In this document: positions 23,651 through 35,310 of the stretch, in pieces
Layout of the letters: every line of letters starts with the position of its first letter
Numbering within the stretch: the stretch's first letter is position 1
DNA from: Blastocladiella emersonii ATCC 22665
Lineage: Eukaryota > Blastocladiomycota > Blastocladiomycetes > Blastocladiales > Blastocladiaceae
DNA length: 64,000 bases
Direction of reading: 5' to 3'
Assembly (NCBI GenBank): GCA_025594325.1
Contig: JANHCV010000009.1
Span: forward strand, 1,674,001-1,738,000
Notes under the pieces: generated by a model
Seen by the model: only the letters and a program-made list of their open reading frames with translations
Told to the model about the DNA's origin: nothing
The model's database searches: none
Program-made: the position numbers and the translations under genes

Positions 23651-24240
23651 AACTCGTGCGCAAGCGAAACCAGGAGCTCATCAACGATGACCATGGTGGT
23701 GAAGGAACTCGTGCGAAAACGCATCGAAATGGTCGCAACGACCCAGAAAAGCATTTGAGGGAGCCGAACGCAACTCGACGTGTTCGTGCTGCTGCAGGAT
23801 GAGCTTGAGCCCGTCACCAAACGTCGTGTTCGCGGAAGGATCGCGGTGGTCCACAAAGTTAAGCGAGTTGGCGAGCTGCGGCATCATGAGCAGCGTGAGG
23901 CTCGCAGCGTCTCGTAAGCGTTGATGAAGTACTCGGTGTACCAGCCCTGGTGCACCGACGATAGCTGGTTCCCATTTGGTGCGACGCGGAGGAAGGCCGA
24001 GACGGCTGAGAGCGACATGATGTGGAACTTGTACGTGGCGAGCAGAGTGGTACGGAGAACAAACTCTGCGCGGCGTAAAGGCCCAGCACAACGACGTGCG
24101 GTACTGACACGAAGAGGTGGAAGTGCTTGACGACTGTGCTTTCGAGTTGCATGCCGTCCAACTCCAGGTCGACGAGCCAGGTGCGCGTTTCCCCTCGACC
24201 AAGCGCAACGGAGGGCAACGACGCGCTCAACACCTCACTT
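23620..24240 (-). pseudogene. frameshifted gene relic, family unknown
   Basis: Reading the minus strand from about 24233, protein-like sequence runs in three phases: RTWLVDLELDGMQLESTVV and HLFVSVPHVVVLGLYAAQ, then (shifted) EFVLRTTLLATYKFHIMSLS and QGWYTEYFINAYETLRAS, then (shifted) MMPQLANSLNFVDHRDPS and DGLKLILQQHEHVELRS, then a further shift to VIVDELLVSLAHELDLD. No splice sites that would repair the joins were found, so this is most likely a pseudogene. The family is not recognised. It ends inside GATC island 1. Confidence 0.4.
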
Positions 24241-24889
24241 TCAACTCATAAAGCTTGAAGATGCAAGGGTTCTCACGACCGCCGTGACGACATCTTCCCG
24301 GGGAGATGGCTGCACTGGAACTTGGCTTGCCCGCCGACCAGGTCCGTATCGACCAAGTTCCAACGCTCACGTCACTGCCATGCGCTCGCGGCAAGTAATT
24401 CATAGATTATTCATAGGGTGCAACGTCGAGGTGCCGTCGCCGGGAGGGGAGAGCGTGCCGCTGCAGCGAAGCGCGGGGCGAAACGCGTCGAAGCCAACGT
24501 CACGTGAGCGCGTCGGTCGTTCCGGGACTTCGCTCGCGGCGGCTCGCGCCAGCACCCCTGCTCGCGCTCCCTCGCTCCATCACTACCGAACATGCTATCG
24601 ACCCACTCGACACCCGCGACCTCGTGCAACCGCCTGGATCACCACCCCTCGGCCTCCATGTAACTCGTGTCGACGCGCATCCGCCCGACGCCGCCACAGG
24701 CCCGCGCCGCTCGGTGACTTCCACGGTTTGCGTCTCTCGCCTTCTCCTCCCCCGCGATGTGCATCCGCAGTCACGCCTCAACTCCGCCGACACGCCCTGC
24801 ACGCGTCGACGGGACTCGCGCCCGCCGCTCTCGAGGGTCACGCCGCGTTCCCACGCCTTCCGCGCCGGCTGTCCGTTCGCTCACTGACG

Positions 24890-25700
24890 TACCCCACGCC
24901 GCGACCGCTTTGCCCTGCTTTCTAACCTTCGAAAAGCACCTCAAGCTGTAGCGGCGCTCGTGGGGGTCCGCGGCAACGTGTTTGCGTCGATACTGACCAA
25001 GATCGCGACATGGTACGCGGTGTGCGACTCGGCCCACACAAGCCGAGACTAATATGTTTGCGGACGCCATGACTAGCGCGCCGAGTACGCCAAGTCGCGG
25101 TGACAAGGGTCGCGCCGTCGCCCTTCGCGTCGACTCGCCCACGACGCGCTCAAGTCCACGCGGTACGGTTCTTCTCCTTCGCGTTCTCGGCGCGACTCGC
25201 GCTGCGTGCGGATGACGCAGACTTCGAGCTCTCAAGCAGTCTTGCACGTGTCGTCGGCCCGGGTCTCGGCGACGTGGCTCGCGCGCTAGCGTCGATCGGA
25301 CTCTTCGCCTGACTCATCGCTCACTTGTCTCCGCCCCGTCGCCCATAGCCTCGCTTTACCGCAACAAGCTGCTGCTGCCCTCGCCCATCAACTGGTCAGA
25401 GTTGCCCTCAAGCACGCAGTACTCGTTCATGGTCAAGGTACGCGACTCGGCCTCACCCATCACGGTCTCCGACTTACGCAGATGGTTCCCTCCTGTCTAG
25501 TACATCGAGAGCAACTTCACGATCCAGTCGTCGAGGCCGATGTCGCCGACTGAGCCAGCTGCGGGTGCGAGGACGGGTCCGAGGTGCACTCGAGGCGTCA
25601 CGGTACTTGTTCTTGCCTCGCTGCTGACCGACTTTGCGCTCACAATGATCTCTCCTCGCATCGTAGGCCATATGCGGCAAGATCCCGCTTGATCGTCATC
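24890..25700 (+). pseudogene. gene relic retaining at least one intron
   Basis: A well-formed intron is visible at about 25437-25500 (GTCAAG|GTACGC ... CTGTCTAG|TACATC). It joins coding-like pieces LYRNKLLLPSPINWSELPSSTQYSFMVK (in two parts, about 25354-25436) and YIESNFTIQSSRPMSPTEPA (from 25501). Upstream sequence (FFSFAFSARLALRADDADFE near 25170-25230) is interrupted by stops. No complete gene can be built. The family is unknown, and the style of erosion resembles 381-2980. Confidence 0.3.
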
Positions 25701-25826
25701 AAGCTGGCCGCGAGGATCACCGCCACTGGGGTTCCTCCCTCATCGTCCCTCATCCTCCCTCATCTTCTTACCCGCCAGCTGTCTACCTGTGTCGCTCTCG
25801 ATTCGCGGATATATTGCGTGGTTTGA

Positions 25827-26115
25827 GCCCTGGGATCATCGATGGACCGCGACCTGGATCCGGATATATTGAGCCGTGAGCGACACCTTGATCCCTGGCG
25901 TGATCCACGCTGAGACAAAGTGAATCCACTGCTCGATCAAGCTGAAGATCCACATTGACCAACAGCTTGATCCACATGAGAGGCCCGTGCAGTTTGCGGG
26001 TGGATCGAGCTCGCCCAAGCTGGATCCACGCTTGATCCAGAAGAGTAATATCGCGATCCACATCCCCCCGAGGTCCATCCAGTCCACGGCTGGATCCAGG
26101 GTGGATCCACTTCAA
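25827..26115. repeat. GATC-dense island 2 (GGATCCA/TTGATCCA type)
   Basis: I count 13 GATC tetramers in about 290 bp, again mainly as CTGGATCCA, CTTGATCCA and GTGGATCCA. It shares vocabulary with island 1 (both contain CTGGATCCAGGGTGGATC-like or CATGGATCCAGGGTGGATC phrases), so the two look like diverged copies of one dispersed element. Confidence 0.7.
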
Positions 26116-26962
26116 ATGGCTGGGGCACGGACGGTTCGGTGATGGTCGCGAACTTGATTATTCGCTTCCCGTGCATGTCGTCGCTGTTGATGCCCGTGGC
26201 CACGACCTCAGCCTCTCACGTCCAACGTGCAACCGATGCATCCGTGATCTCTCGCTTGTGCTATCCCGGCGCCTGATTGATTGGTTATTGCTGGTAAAGC
26301 TTGTAGGCCGACTTTCGACCTTGAAACGGAGGGAATTATGAACGACGTGTTACCTAGTCGCGTAGTCGTAACAGACCGCCGCCGCCCATGTTTCATGCTC
26401 GCGTGAGTGGCGCGTCCGCGTGGTCTCCGCAGCGGTCGTTTCCGTAAATTGCGATCCTCATCGGCTCAAAACAATGGCGTTTGGTGTTACGCGTCGTTCA
26501 TGCGGTGGTGATCGGGGTGATCATCCACCTGATCTCGCGTGTTTCGCCCGCAACCGCCTCTTTCGCCCCGCCGCGACCCCGCGGCGGCGCTCCCGCTTTT
26601 GTCATCCTCTCTCCCTCACCCAGCCCTGGTTCGCGGCCGAGGCAGGAATACACAACCCTGACTAGCTGTATCGTGTCTCCTCGAGTCCCCTCCTTCGCCA
26701 CTCAACATTTGGGACCAAATGATACTGAATGCACTCGACAACGAATCCCACGGACGCCGTGCGATTTGGTGAACGCCCGCAGCCAAGCTCTCTCGTCGAC
26801 ATGGAAAGCAGCGCCGAAAATATTATTACCTACGCTTTGCAGAGCGCAGCTATCCCAATTGACAGAGATGGGCTTGGAATGTTGACTAGGATAGGATACA
26901 GCGAAGCGAGCGGAGGAGGGCCAGAACGACGTGAAAGGCGCAAAATGCCCAGCTCAGTGGTC

Positions 26963-29253
26963 TTAGTTCTCGTCGTGAGCGAGGTCCGCTGCATCAAGCT
27001 GATCCAGATCGAGAGCTAGGTCATTATCGGCCTCGATGCTGAAGGCCGCGTTGGACAGAGCGTCGAGCAGCGGTGCAGGCACGGGCGAGTGAGCCTCGAT
27101 GAAGGCGGGTACCCACTGGGGGTTCGCGCGCGCAAACGACTCGAGCAAGTACTCTATCGGTCCGCCGCAGGGTGCGGTCGGTGCACAACACGTGTTTCCT
27201 CGCTCTTCGATGAGCGCGTTTGCCAAGTCGGAGGCGAGTGCACGCGGTTGCTCGAAGACCCGGCCCGGAACGCTGCGGTCGCGCTCCATGCCAACACTGC
27301 ACACCGCGGAAGGGAACTGCGACAGAAGCGTGTCGAGCGAGTCGCGAAACGCGGGCTGGTATGTGAACGGACACCTGGGACAGAGCTCCAGACCCGGGGA
27401 AGCCAAGTCATTCCGCAAAAGGTTGTTGGACGAGGTCCATAACATCTCCTTGAGCCAGCAGGCCGCAGTGCCCGTCTCGGCCAGTACGTTGAGAGCCCGG
27501 GCACGCGTTGCGGTTGAGCTGATAGCCGTGGTGGCAACGAATGCGAGAAGGGTCGAGCAGCCGGTGGGCAGGTCGTCAGTCTCGTATTCGACGCGCTGCA
27601 TCACATTGCTGGCGATAGTGAGGATGTCGATTGAGTCGGCGACTACGTCCTGACCAAGGAACCGTTCAAGCGCAAGCAGTGGCGAGTCTCCGTTTGTGTT
27701 CGCGCAGCTGAGGATCGAATCAACGAACACGTCCAAGAAATTGAGGAGCGCCAAGTCGCACGCAAAGCGCAAGAGCTCCTGAGGAACAGTTGAGGCATTA
27801 AATGATGTGACTTTGAATGGGTCAAATCGTGGCTTTGCAAGCGAGAGACGAATTGCTAGTTATCCGTACAGTAATGATGTGAGTTTTTGCCGTAATCAAC
27901 AGCAAGTACAGGGCATACTACAGCCAAGAGCACCGTACCTTCTTTGACTGTTGTGAGCCATTGCACATTTCCGAGGTGTGCGCGAATTAGGTCAAGACAC
28001 CCGGGAGAGCCTTGCAGGGCTCCCAGAAGAGCCAGGCTCCACTCCCAGGACTCGATGTCAAGCAAATCGTGTTCAAGAACAACGGCAAACGCAGCGGGAG
28101 TGATTGAAGACGGGCAACGCTGGAACCACGAAAGAACAAGCTTGGCAAGGTCACTCCGGTGCTGCTCTTGCATGCCCTCGAGTACGACAGGGGCGTGGCG
28201 CGTGAGCGCGTCATGGAGAGCAGCCGGCCCAAACGAGGCAATCCGAACAGCGAGGGGACCTATGTGTGCAGCAGCCGTATTCGTCCAGCCGTGACCTGCA
28301 AGCCAATGGAAGACTTGCATTTTGGTACCAGCCACGGGCGGCCTCAAAGAGTTTGGAAGCGGTTCGCTCAGGCTGCTGACCAGCCGGGACGCAATTGAAT
28401 CGTGTCGAAGGTACTCAACTAGGGCAGGGATGTCGAGGCCCACGCGCGGTTCAAGCAAGGGTTCGAGCGCTTTAAAGGACCAGCGGAAAACGGCTGCGGA
28501 CGCGAGATACTCGATAAGGCGTTGCGGTTGGTCGTCCCAGTTGTTTAATGCATAAGGCGGCGGCAGCATGTCCGTACGCTCGCCCGACGCGTGGCCCGTA
28601 CGCCATGACCATACGCACGGCGGTCGGGTGATCTGCAAAAGCCGCGGACAGAAATCGACGACCTGATTGAGCAGCGAGCGGTAAATTGTGTAGCACTTAT
28701 TCGCGCCAGCTGCAAGTAGGAGCTCAGCGTAGTGCATGATTTTGAAACGGCGGCTCAAGTGCGGAGTGTCCGCAACGGCTGCGCGACTTTCGGCCTCGAG
28801 TTGTTGAACGGATTTTCCCAACGCCAAGCGTGCAAGGTGCGGTCCGCTGTACGATTCCAAAAAATCAACGAGTAGTTTGGGCGGGTGGGCTTGGGAGAAG
28901 TCACCGGGGGTCAGCGGCAAGCGCTCGATCAAAGTCCGTATTTCGAACCTGGCGCACGATCTGGGCCGTGTCTGCTGAGGGTTTGCAGCCTGGATTGTCG
29001 GCGAGAGAGTAGCTGCGAAATAGGGGCCAAGCTCTGGAAGCACTTTGACGACGGTGCCGAGCTGCGCGATCTTGCGGAAGGACCAACTGGCGAGAACAGG
29101 ACGTTCCGTGACAGTGTGCAGCAGGAGCTTTGAGGCAGCGGCAACGGCATAGCGGGGCTGAGCGAGCTGACACATGAGAATCAAGAGTTCGGGCGGCATG
29201 TCACCGAGGGCACGCGGTAGCGATTCGGTAGCCGAGTGCATCGAGTGATCCAT
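26963..29253 (-). CDS. orphan protein, F-box-like N-terminus, 2 exons
   Basis: Exons are 29253-27939 and 27855-26963 (2,208 nt, 735 residues). The intron (83 bp) has donor GTACGG and acceptor CTAG, and the join reads TTVKEAIRLSLAKPRF without a break. The frame is open upstream to 29337, but the ATG at 29253 is preferred because the stretch before it is basic and unlike the rest. Near the N-terminus, LGDMPPELLILMCQLAQPRYAVAAASKLL has the spacing of an F-box or similar helical motif (weak). The remainder is helix-rich without recognised domains; a cluster of Cys occurs near CPRCPF and NTCCAPTAPC. It ends acidic (LDQLDAADLAHDEN). It may represent a lineage-specific family whose decayed relatives lie at 2981-5490. 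Confidence 0.6.
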
Positions 29254-31980
29254 TGCTAGAGGCGAGGGTGTGCTGGTATTGGACCAACGAGGGGGAGCGA
29301 GGGCGGGAAAGGAGCGAACGCGTCGCGCGACCACCACGGCGCGCTAGCCATCACATGACCCCTGTCGGCGTGGCGCACCACGCTATCGGCTCCCTCGACC
29401 CCATTCCCTTCGTCGTCGAATCTCCGGGCAAATGATTCGTTAGAACGCTCAAAGGTGAGTTAGAGAGGCAGAATGAGGTTCACCAGACTCGCCGCGGCGG
29501 CCACCTCTAGTGGGACGTTGCTGAGCCGACAGATGCGCACACGTATCCGCGAAGCTGCCGTTGCTGAGTGAAAGATTGCGTGCATCCACTCATTGGGCGT
29601 TGGATCAGCGGTCCCTTGCTGCAACTTCGCCAGTTCCCCTCCCGTGCGAGCCGCCGCCGCTGACGGGTCATGGTTCGCTCTCGACCCGTGTTCTCGCCGC
29701 CGTATCCCGCCACCGCCGGCTGGTGATTCTTAAAAACCGGCCGCAGGCGATGCACCATGAGGGGCGCCTGGACGAATGAGACTGCCTCGCGGCCGGTGAA
29801 TCGCGGCCGACTTGCCGACTCCCAACTTCGTGCTCACCGACGAGACTACATCCGGCTCCATCGCGCGCTTGCTCGCGAAACTCGTGTGCGCCTCACCCAT
29901 GGCTTTCGCGCCCCGCCAAGCGCTTTGACGCGGTTGTGTTGGGCTCGCTTGATGATCGCTGAGGAGGTCAAGGCGTCGGACACCGTCAAGCAGCTCGTTT
30001 TCGCGTACCTCGACGTTGGGGTCAAGGCCAAATGGGAGCAGGAGTACGACAGAAACAGATGGCAATGATGCTATAATTGAATCCAAGCTCGGAGAACCGT
30101 TGAGCTAGACGTAAAAATCCCATGAAATCGATGTAAAAGCGGGAGTAAAAGCCTCGCGTCAGCCCAATCCCTTGGTTAGCATCCAAATACTTTGGCCTTT
30201 ACTAAGGGTATAAAGCTGTTTCTGTCAGATGCGCAGAATCAAGCCAAACGCCAGCCATGGCCGCTTCGACCAAATGACCGTGGCACATAACGGGACTCGG
30301 CAAACGCCTTATGCCCGTGGTCTCTGTGGCGGCGGCGTGCAGCGCCAGGAGACGGTGCGGTGCCGGGAGACGGTGTGGTGCCGCCGGGAAGGGAAAATCA
30401 GCCTTCCCGACGCGGCGCTCACCCGCACGGGGACGAGCTGCCACTTCTCTTCAAGCCTCCTCGCTCGCGATCCGCGAACGTGCGGTTGCTTGCGCCGCAA
30501 CCCGTTCGTTCGTTTCCCTTTCAAGCTTGGCATCCCACATTGCCCCGAGTAACGCACACACTTCATGCAACGAATGATTCAGTCCACGAACCGCGCCTTC
30601 CATGCAATCGATTCGCGATCAGCAAATGTTGTTGGCTTCCTCTCCTGCCTGCTCTCGCGCGCGCCTCGGTAGCCGACGACTGCTGTTGAACCGAGCGTCT
30701 GCTCGCTGCCATCACACCACCCACCTTGCTCGCATAACGCTTCCTCTTCCCTTCCCGGCAGCCGACCTTCGGGTGCTCAGTGTTGATTTGATGCCCAAGG
30801 AAGCCGACTTGCCAATCTCGCTGCTCTCGCTGCTCGCTGCTCTTGCTGGTGGTACCTAAGAGCAAAAGCCCCGTTCAATCAAGCTCACACAGCCGCGCTC
30901 GATCATTTTGTCGCTCCGCTCCGCCGCGATCCGTATTTACCTCCCCTTCAAGTTGTTTTTTTCGCCGGCTGTCGCTCGCGCTCGCGCTCGTCGGCCTTCC
31001 CCTCCATCAAAGACGTCCGCCGCTTCTCGTAGGACATCCTCAATGGCCTCCCTTCCCTCACTCACCCTTCTCTGGCCAAGCTCACCACTTACCAAACGCA
31101 CGGTATCGTGACAACGCTTGCTCGCTTGCTTAATCTGGGCGGTGCCAGCCCAATGTCATTTGCTGGCTTGGGCTCACACCTTGGTTTGACCTTCATCGCC
31201 AAACCCGTTTTGGCGGAACCCTTGCCGTCCAAGAAACACCGCCGTTTATCTCACTCGCCCTCGCGCCACTCAGGAAGCCCGCTCAGGAAACCCGCCAAAT
31301 CCAGCCACATCCTCGGGACTTGGCTCGGCCTGCACGCGGGCTTTCGTACGTGTGGTGCTGTGATAATTCACTACCTTGCCCCGTAGCAGCAGGCTCGCGG
31401 CGGCGGCGGTGGCGGCGGCGGCGGCGGGACAGACAGCTGTCGCTGGCCGTGCAGGCGTTCCACTTCCGACTTCTGACTTCTGCTCGCTGCTGCGTTATAT
31501 GGAGGAATTTTTCCTTCGGGCGGATCGCAAGGTCTACTACGCGGCTTGGGTCGAGAACCAGTCGCCAAGCGCTCGTTGGTCTCTACACCACGCTTTCCGC
31601 CTGCGCTCTACACTCCGAGTCCCACCCGGCTCTTGGCTGACGACGGCGGCTTTGTGCGTGTGCATTTATCACATCGTTTGCTTGTCAGTCAGTTCTGATG
31701 CGCGGTCTCGCTCTTCTGGCCTCCGACACGCAACCACGTCGCGCGCCTCGGCCCGCTGGGGACGATCACGCCCAGAGCTAGCCAGATCCTGAATTCGCGA
31801 AGCGTTTTTACGAGCGAGCTAGCTGTCTGGGACGTGAACGTGGGACTTGCTGATGGGCGACGGATCCGCGTTGTTTGGCCGGCGAGCGTGGTTTGAGTGA
31901 AGGCCGTTTGAGTTTGTTACTTACTACCTGAGCGCGTTCGTTACATTCACTCCCTCACAGAGTTAATACCTATCATTCAC
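29254..31980. other. gene-poor interval
   Basis: No convincing gene is seen. A short plus-strand segment ending near 30068 (IAEEVKASDTVKQLVFAYLDVG) looks protein-like but is isolated. A GGC-repeat tract lies at about 31390-31430. A region at 30120-30220 is AT-rich relative to its surroundings. Confidence 0.45.
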
Positions 31981-31982
31981 AG

Positions 31983-34900
31983 GTTCAAACTTCGGGTTAT
32001 TGCGGTCTCTCAGGGCCTGCTCGGGCTCGTTGCGTTGCTCGACGCGCGCAAAGTCGAACTTTCAAAGGGTCCTTTTACCAAAGTCAGCGCGAAGTGTCCT
32101 AACACGCGGACATGTACTGTATTACAACTTATACGCATGGCCTGCGAAAGTTCCTTGATCAGCTTCAACGGATTCACCTCCAACCGATCAGATCGGGGAC
32201 AGTAGACGTTCCGCGACTTTGCCCGCAGGGGCCACCTGCGGCGGGAAATCTGCTTGGCAAACTCGTCCTCGTCCGTGAGCCCGTGGGGGAACCCCTTGAC
32301 CCGCGCCTTGAACGCCTCGCCGATCACTGCGCCTGGGGACGCGCGTGACGCGGCCTGGCGGTAGGCGAGCGCCGACTTGGCTAGCGACAGGATCAGCGGG
32401 GAGACGGTGATGTTGCTGAGAACGGCCGCAAGCGCCTTAAGGCAGGCTACGGGGTCCGAGGCCTCGCTTACGTCAAACGAAAGAGTACCGGTCCACACGG
32501 CCACGTGCAGCGACGCATCGTAGGCAAGCCCGGGGCCGCGGATAGCAGTGAAGAGCGGGCCCTCGGCGCGGTTCAAGAGCTCGCACAGGACAATGACCGC
32601 GTGGTAGTCGGGGTGGTTGGGCTGAGAAAGCAGATCTGGAGTGGACGGCCGCTGGTCAGCGTCAGTAGACTATCATGAGGCGAGGGAGGAAACGATACGC
32701 ACCACATTCAACAAACAGAGAAATGTAGGATGCTGTTACACCCTGGACGTTAACGACGATGGCAGGGCCGGCTTGGTGCTGATACCGGGTACGCGTGAGC
32801 GGGAACGGGCTTGACACAGACACGGGCGTGAGAGCTGGGACCACTTCGGCAGAACTTACAGACGAGGTGAACAGCGTCTTGAGCCAGACGTCATTGACAA
32901 TCTTCCACGCGTTTGGCAGCTGGGCGTCGGTGATGCCCGCTGAAGAGTCACCATGACCGATTTGCGCAATCCACGGTCGCGAGAAGATTGCGGAATGAAG
33001 CGCAGCGAGCTTCTCGACGGCCGAGGCAGGGTCGCGCAACACCTTCTTGAGCACGGACTCCTGGGCAAAGATGGAGAGGTGGCGGTCGGGGAGGCCAGTT
33101 GACTTGGACACGAGCGCACTGAAAAGAGCACCCGTCAGCGACTGCCCATCGCGGCGCCACTCGCGAATGTCGCTCAGCAAGTTCTTGGCGATGGTCGCGA
33201 TGCGCTCCGAGTCCCACACGGCGTGCAGGGCAGCCTTGAAGACCCAGTCAGCCGCGGCGGGAAGCGAGTCGGGGAGGCAGGTAAAAGCGAGCACAAACGC
33301 TTCACTAAGGTAGCTGGCCGTGAAAACATCGGAGCCTAGTCCGACAGAAGCGTAGCAATTGGTCGTGTGCTCGTGTAGATGGTCAACAACAGAGGTCCAC
33401 GATTCACTGCTTGTCGGGAGCTGGAAAAGCAGTTCCTGGAGAAGTAAAAGGTACGGCAGCAAGTCAACGGCCACAGTCGCAAGCTCAAAGAAGAGTTTGA
33501 CATGGTTGAAGGAGGTAGCGACCTCGACCGTGTGGACAAAGGGGAAGCTACCGTCGGCGCCTGCCAGGCGATGCACGCGGTCGGCAAAGGAGGGACTGGG
33601 CACTGTGCTCGGATCCGTGGGCGGCGGCAATGCAGCAGCGAAGCGATCGAGTACAATTTCGTTGGCGGCGACGGCACGGTCGACCTTGGTCTGCTGCGAT
33701 CGAAGGCCGTGCGGGCCGAGTCGCTTTCGATGGCGCTGCACCACCGCCTTCTTGTCAGCTTCGACTCGCTTCGCGAATGAAATGCTCGGGACGGTCATAG
33801 TCTCAATGGCGGGCGCATCTACAAGCCAGTCTCGGAGCAGGGTGCGCCAGTAATCGATGGGGCGGGTGGCGAGGTCGTTGAGCACGGCAAAGACGTCAGA
33901 CTTGCCGCTGAGAGGCATACGGTGCGGAGAGACGAGACGAGGGAGCCAGGCGGCAAGCATAGTGTCGTGCGGGTCGTCCTCAAGCTGCGTGAGAGTTTGG
34001 ATGCGGTGGCGGCGCAGGGCGGCGTGGATGCGGTCCAACGACATGGCGCCGGCGGCCTGGTCGCGGAGCGTGGACCAAACGAGCGATGAGAGCGCGTGCC
34101 GTGCAAACCAATCCTTGCCGGAACCAGCGTCGGAGCTGCCCGCATCGCTGTTGGCGTCGTCCCGATCGCTCACTTCCTCGTCGTCTGCATCGCTCGAGTC
34201 AGCATCGTCCTCGGAAGATTCATCGGCCCAGTCGTCGTCATCGCTGCCTTCGGCGCCCGAATCGGAGCCAGGCGCACCGTCCACTTTGACGTCGTGGTTG
34301 GCGCGGCCGTGGTACTCGATGCCACCGACTGAGAGCATCAGCATGGAGCGATTGTAAGCGCGCAGCTCGAGATCGATATCGCTGCCGGGGGCACCGGTGG
34401 AATCGACGAGAGCGCGGGCAAGTGGCGCGGCGGAGCCCTCGCTGAGGTACCGGAAGAGCACGTCGAGGGCAACGACGGTGGTCTCGTCGTCAAGCGAGTG
34501 CGGGCCGTGCCACGCGTACGCGATGGTGCCCTGGTCTTCGTCCTCGGCGGGAAAGCGGACGACCTGGGTTGTAAGGCCAGGGGCAAGCGGGTGAAGTGGG
34601 GCGAGTTCGGCCAGGGGCGCCGGATGCGCAGCATCCTGGGCCGCATCAGGGTGCGAGGAGCTGGCGAGAGATGGCGCCGCGTCGAGAGCGTCAAGAATGT
34701 CCGCGACAGGGATCTGGTCGCCAATAAGGATCGTCGTGACGCGGGCGGGGTCGTAGTGAGTTGAGTGGAAGCGCGCAATGTCCCGATTGGTCAGCGAGCG
34801 GATCTCGGCGGTGAGGCCGCGACTTCATCGCCCGCTACTGTAAGGCGGTCCAGGACTACGCCGCGCAGATTGTCGACCGATTGAGAACCGCCTCGCGGCA

Positions 34901-35110
34901 CCGTTTGACAACGCTTTCGTGGCCGGGTGCCAGGCCGTCGTGCAGTCGGTACTCGCGGGCTTCGTTGACGGCGACGTGATCAAGCTCTTGCGCCTCAGCC
35001 ACTCGCTCAAGGAGCTCTGCTTCGGCTCGCTCATCCACGCCGGCAACAAGATCGAGACTCAGGTCATGGTCATGTCCATGACCAACACGCCGACTGGCAC
35101 ATCGCAAAAC
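31983..35110 (+). pseudogene. relic gene split by the inverted M16 duplicate
   Basis: Left of the duplicate the plus strand reads VIAVSQGLLGLVALLDARKVELSKGPF (31996-32080), then, after a possible acceptor CAG at about 32213, TFRDFARRGHL up to 32240. Right of the duplicate it reads DFIARYCKAVQDYAAQIVDRL (34821-34884), then, one phase shifted, PFDNAFVAGCQAVVQSVLAG and DGDVIKLLRLSHSLKELCF to about 35070. If the 2,580-bp insert is removed while keeping one C at the right boundary, HL|RDFIARY stays in frame. Weak resemblance of the PFDNAFVAG...VVQSVLAGF part to the gating-ring end of Slo-type potassium channels (PFAxGxxFxxSxLDxL) was noticed; this is a guess. Confidence 0.35.
32241..34820 (-). pseudogene. 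truncated inverted duplicate of the M16 peptidase gene
   Basis: This 2,580-bp segment is the reverse complement of 51780-54359: positions in the two copies always sum to 86,600, so there are no net indels. All overlapping open frames translate identically in both copies, and the sample stretches I compared base by base match exactly. The copied piece starts after the zinc-binding motif of the parent and stops before its C-terminal end, so it lacks the catalytic site and cannot encode the full enzyme. The parental intron is retained at about 32636-32702, which shows a DNA-level duplication rather than retroposition. An internal ATG would still allow a 599-residue frame (34461-32662), but there is no evidence that it is expressed. 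Confidence 0.9.
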
Positions 35111-35112
35111 CT

Positions 35113-35310
35113 GCAGCACCGCTCTGGCCCGGATCTGAGCCAAACTGCGCTTCTGGGCCGGATCCGGCTCAGACGCGGGCGGCGGGGTGGGCGCGCGCGG
35201 AGGGGCTCGGGTGTCGGGGCGGGATCCGGCCCAGATGAGCCGTCTGGCTCAGATCCGGGCCAGATCTGGTTGCCGGGCCCAGATCCGGCCCAGACGGGGG
35301 ACTTGGCCGC
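35113..35310. repeat. GATC-rich island 3 (CCCGGATCTG/GGATCCGG type)
   Basis: Short phrases such as GGCCCGGATCTGAGCC, GGGCCGGATCCGGCTCAGA and GGGCCCAGATCCGGCCCAGA alternate over about 200 bp with 7 GATC tetramers. The motif style is GC-rich compared with islands 1 and 2 but is also built around GATC. The same style recurs at 36528-36880. Confidence 0.65.

Larger units (their letters stand above)
23187..26962. other. gene-poor interval
   Basis: Apart from the relics and two GATC islands listed separately, I see no intact gene in this 3.8-kb stretch. Open frames are short, and base composition swings between GC-rich and AT-rich patches, unlike the flanking genes. Confidence 0.5.

Noticed and set aside
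32662-34461. 599-codon frame as an independent gene
   Set aside because: It is the copied middle of the M16 peptidase without promoter, start region or catalytic motif, so it was treated as a pseudogene.
34821-35110. Firm assignment of the relic to a Slo potassium channel
   Set aside because: The resemblance is limited to a short PF-x-x-x-F...SVL pattern; not enough to name a family.
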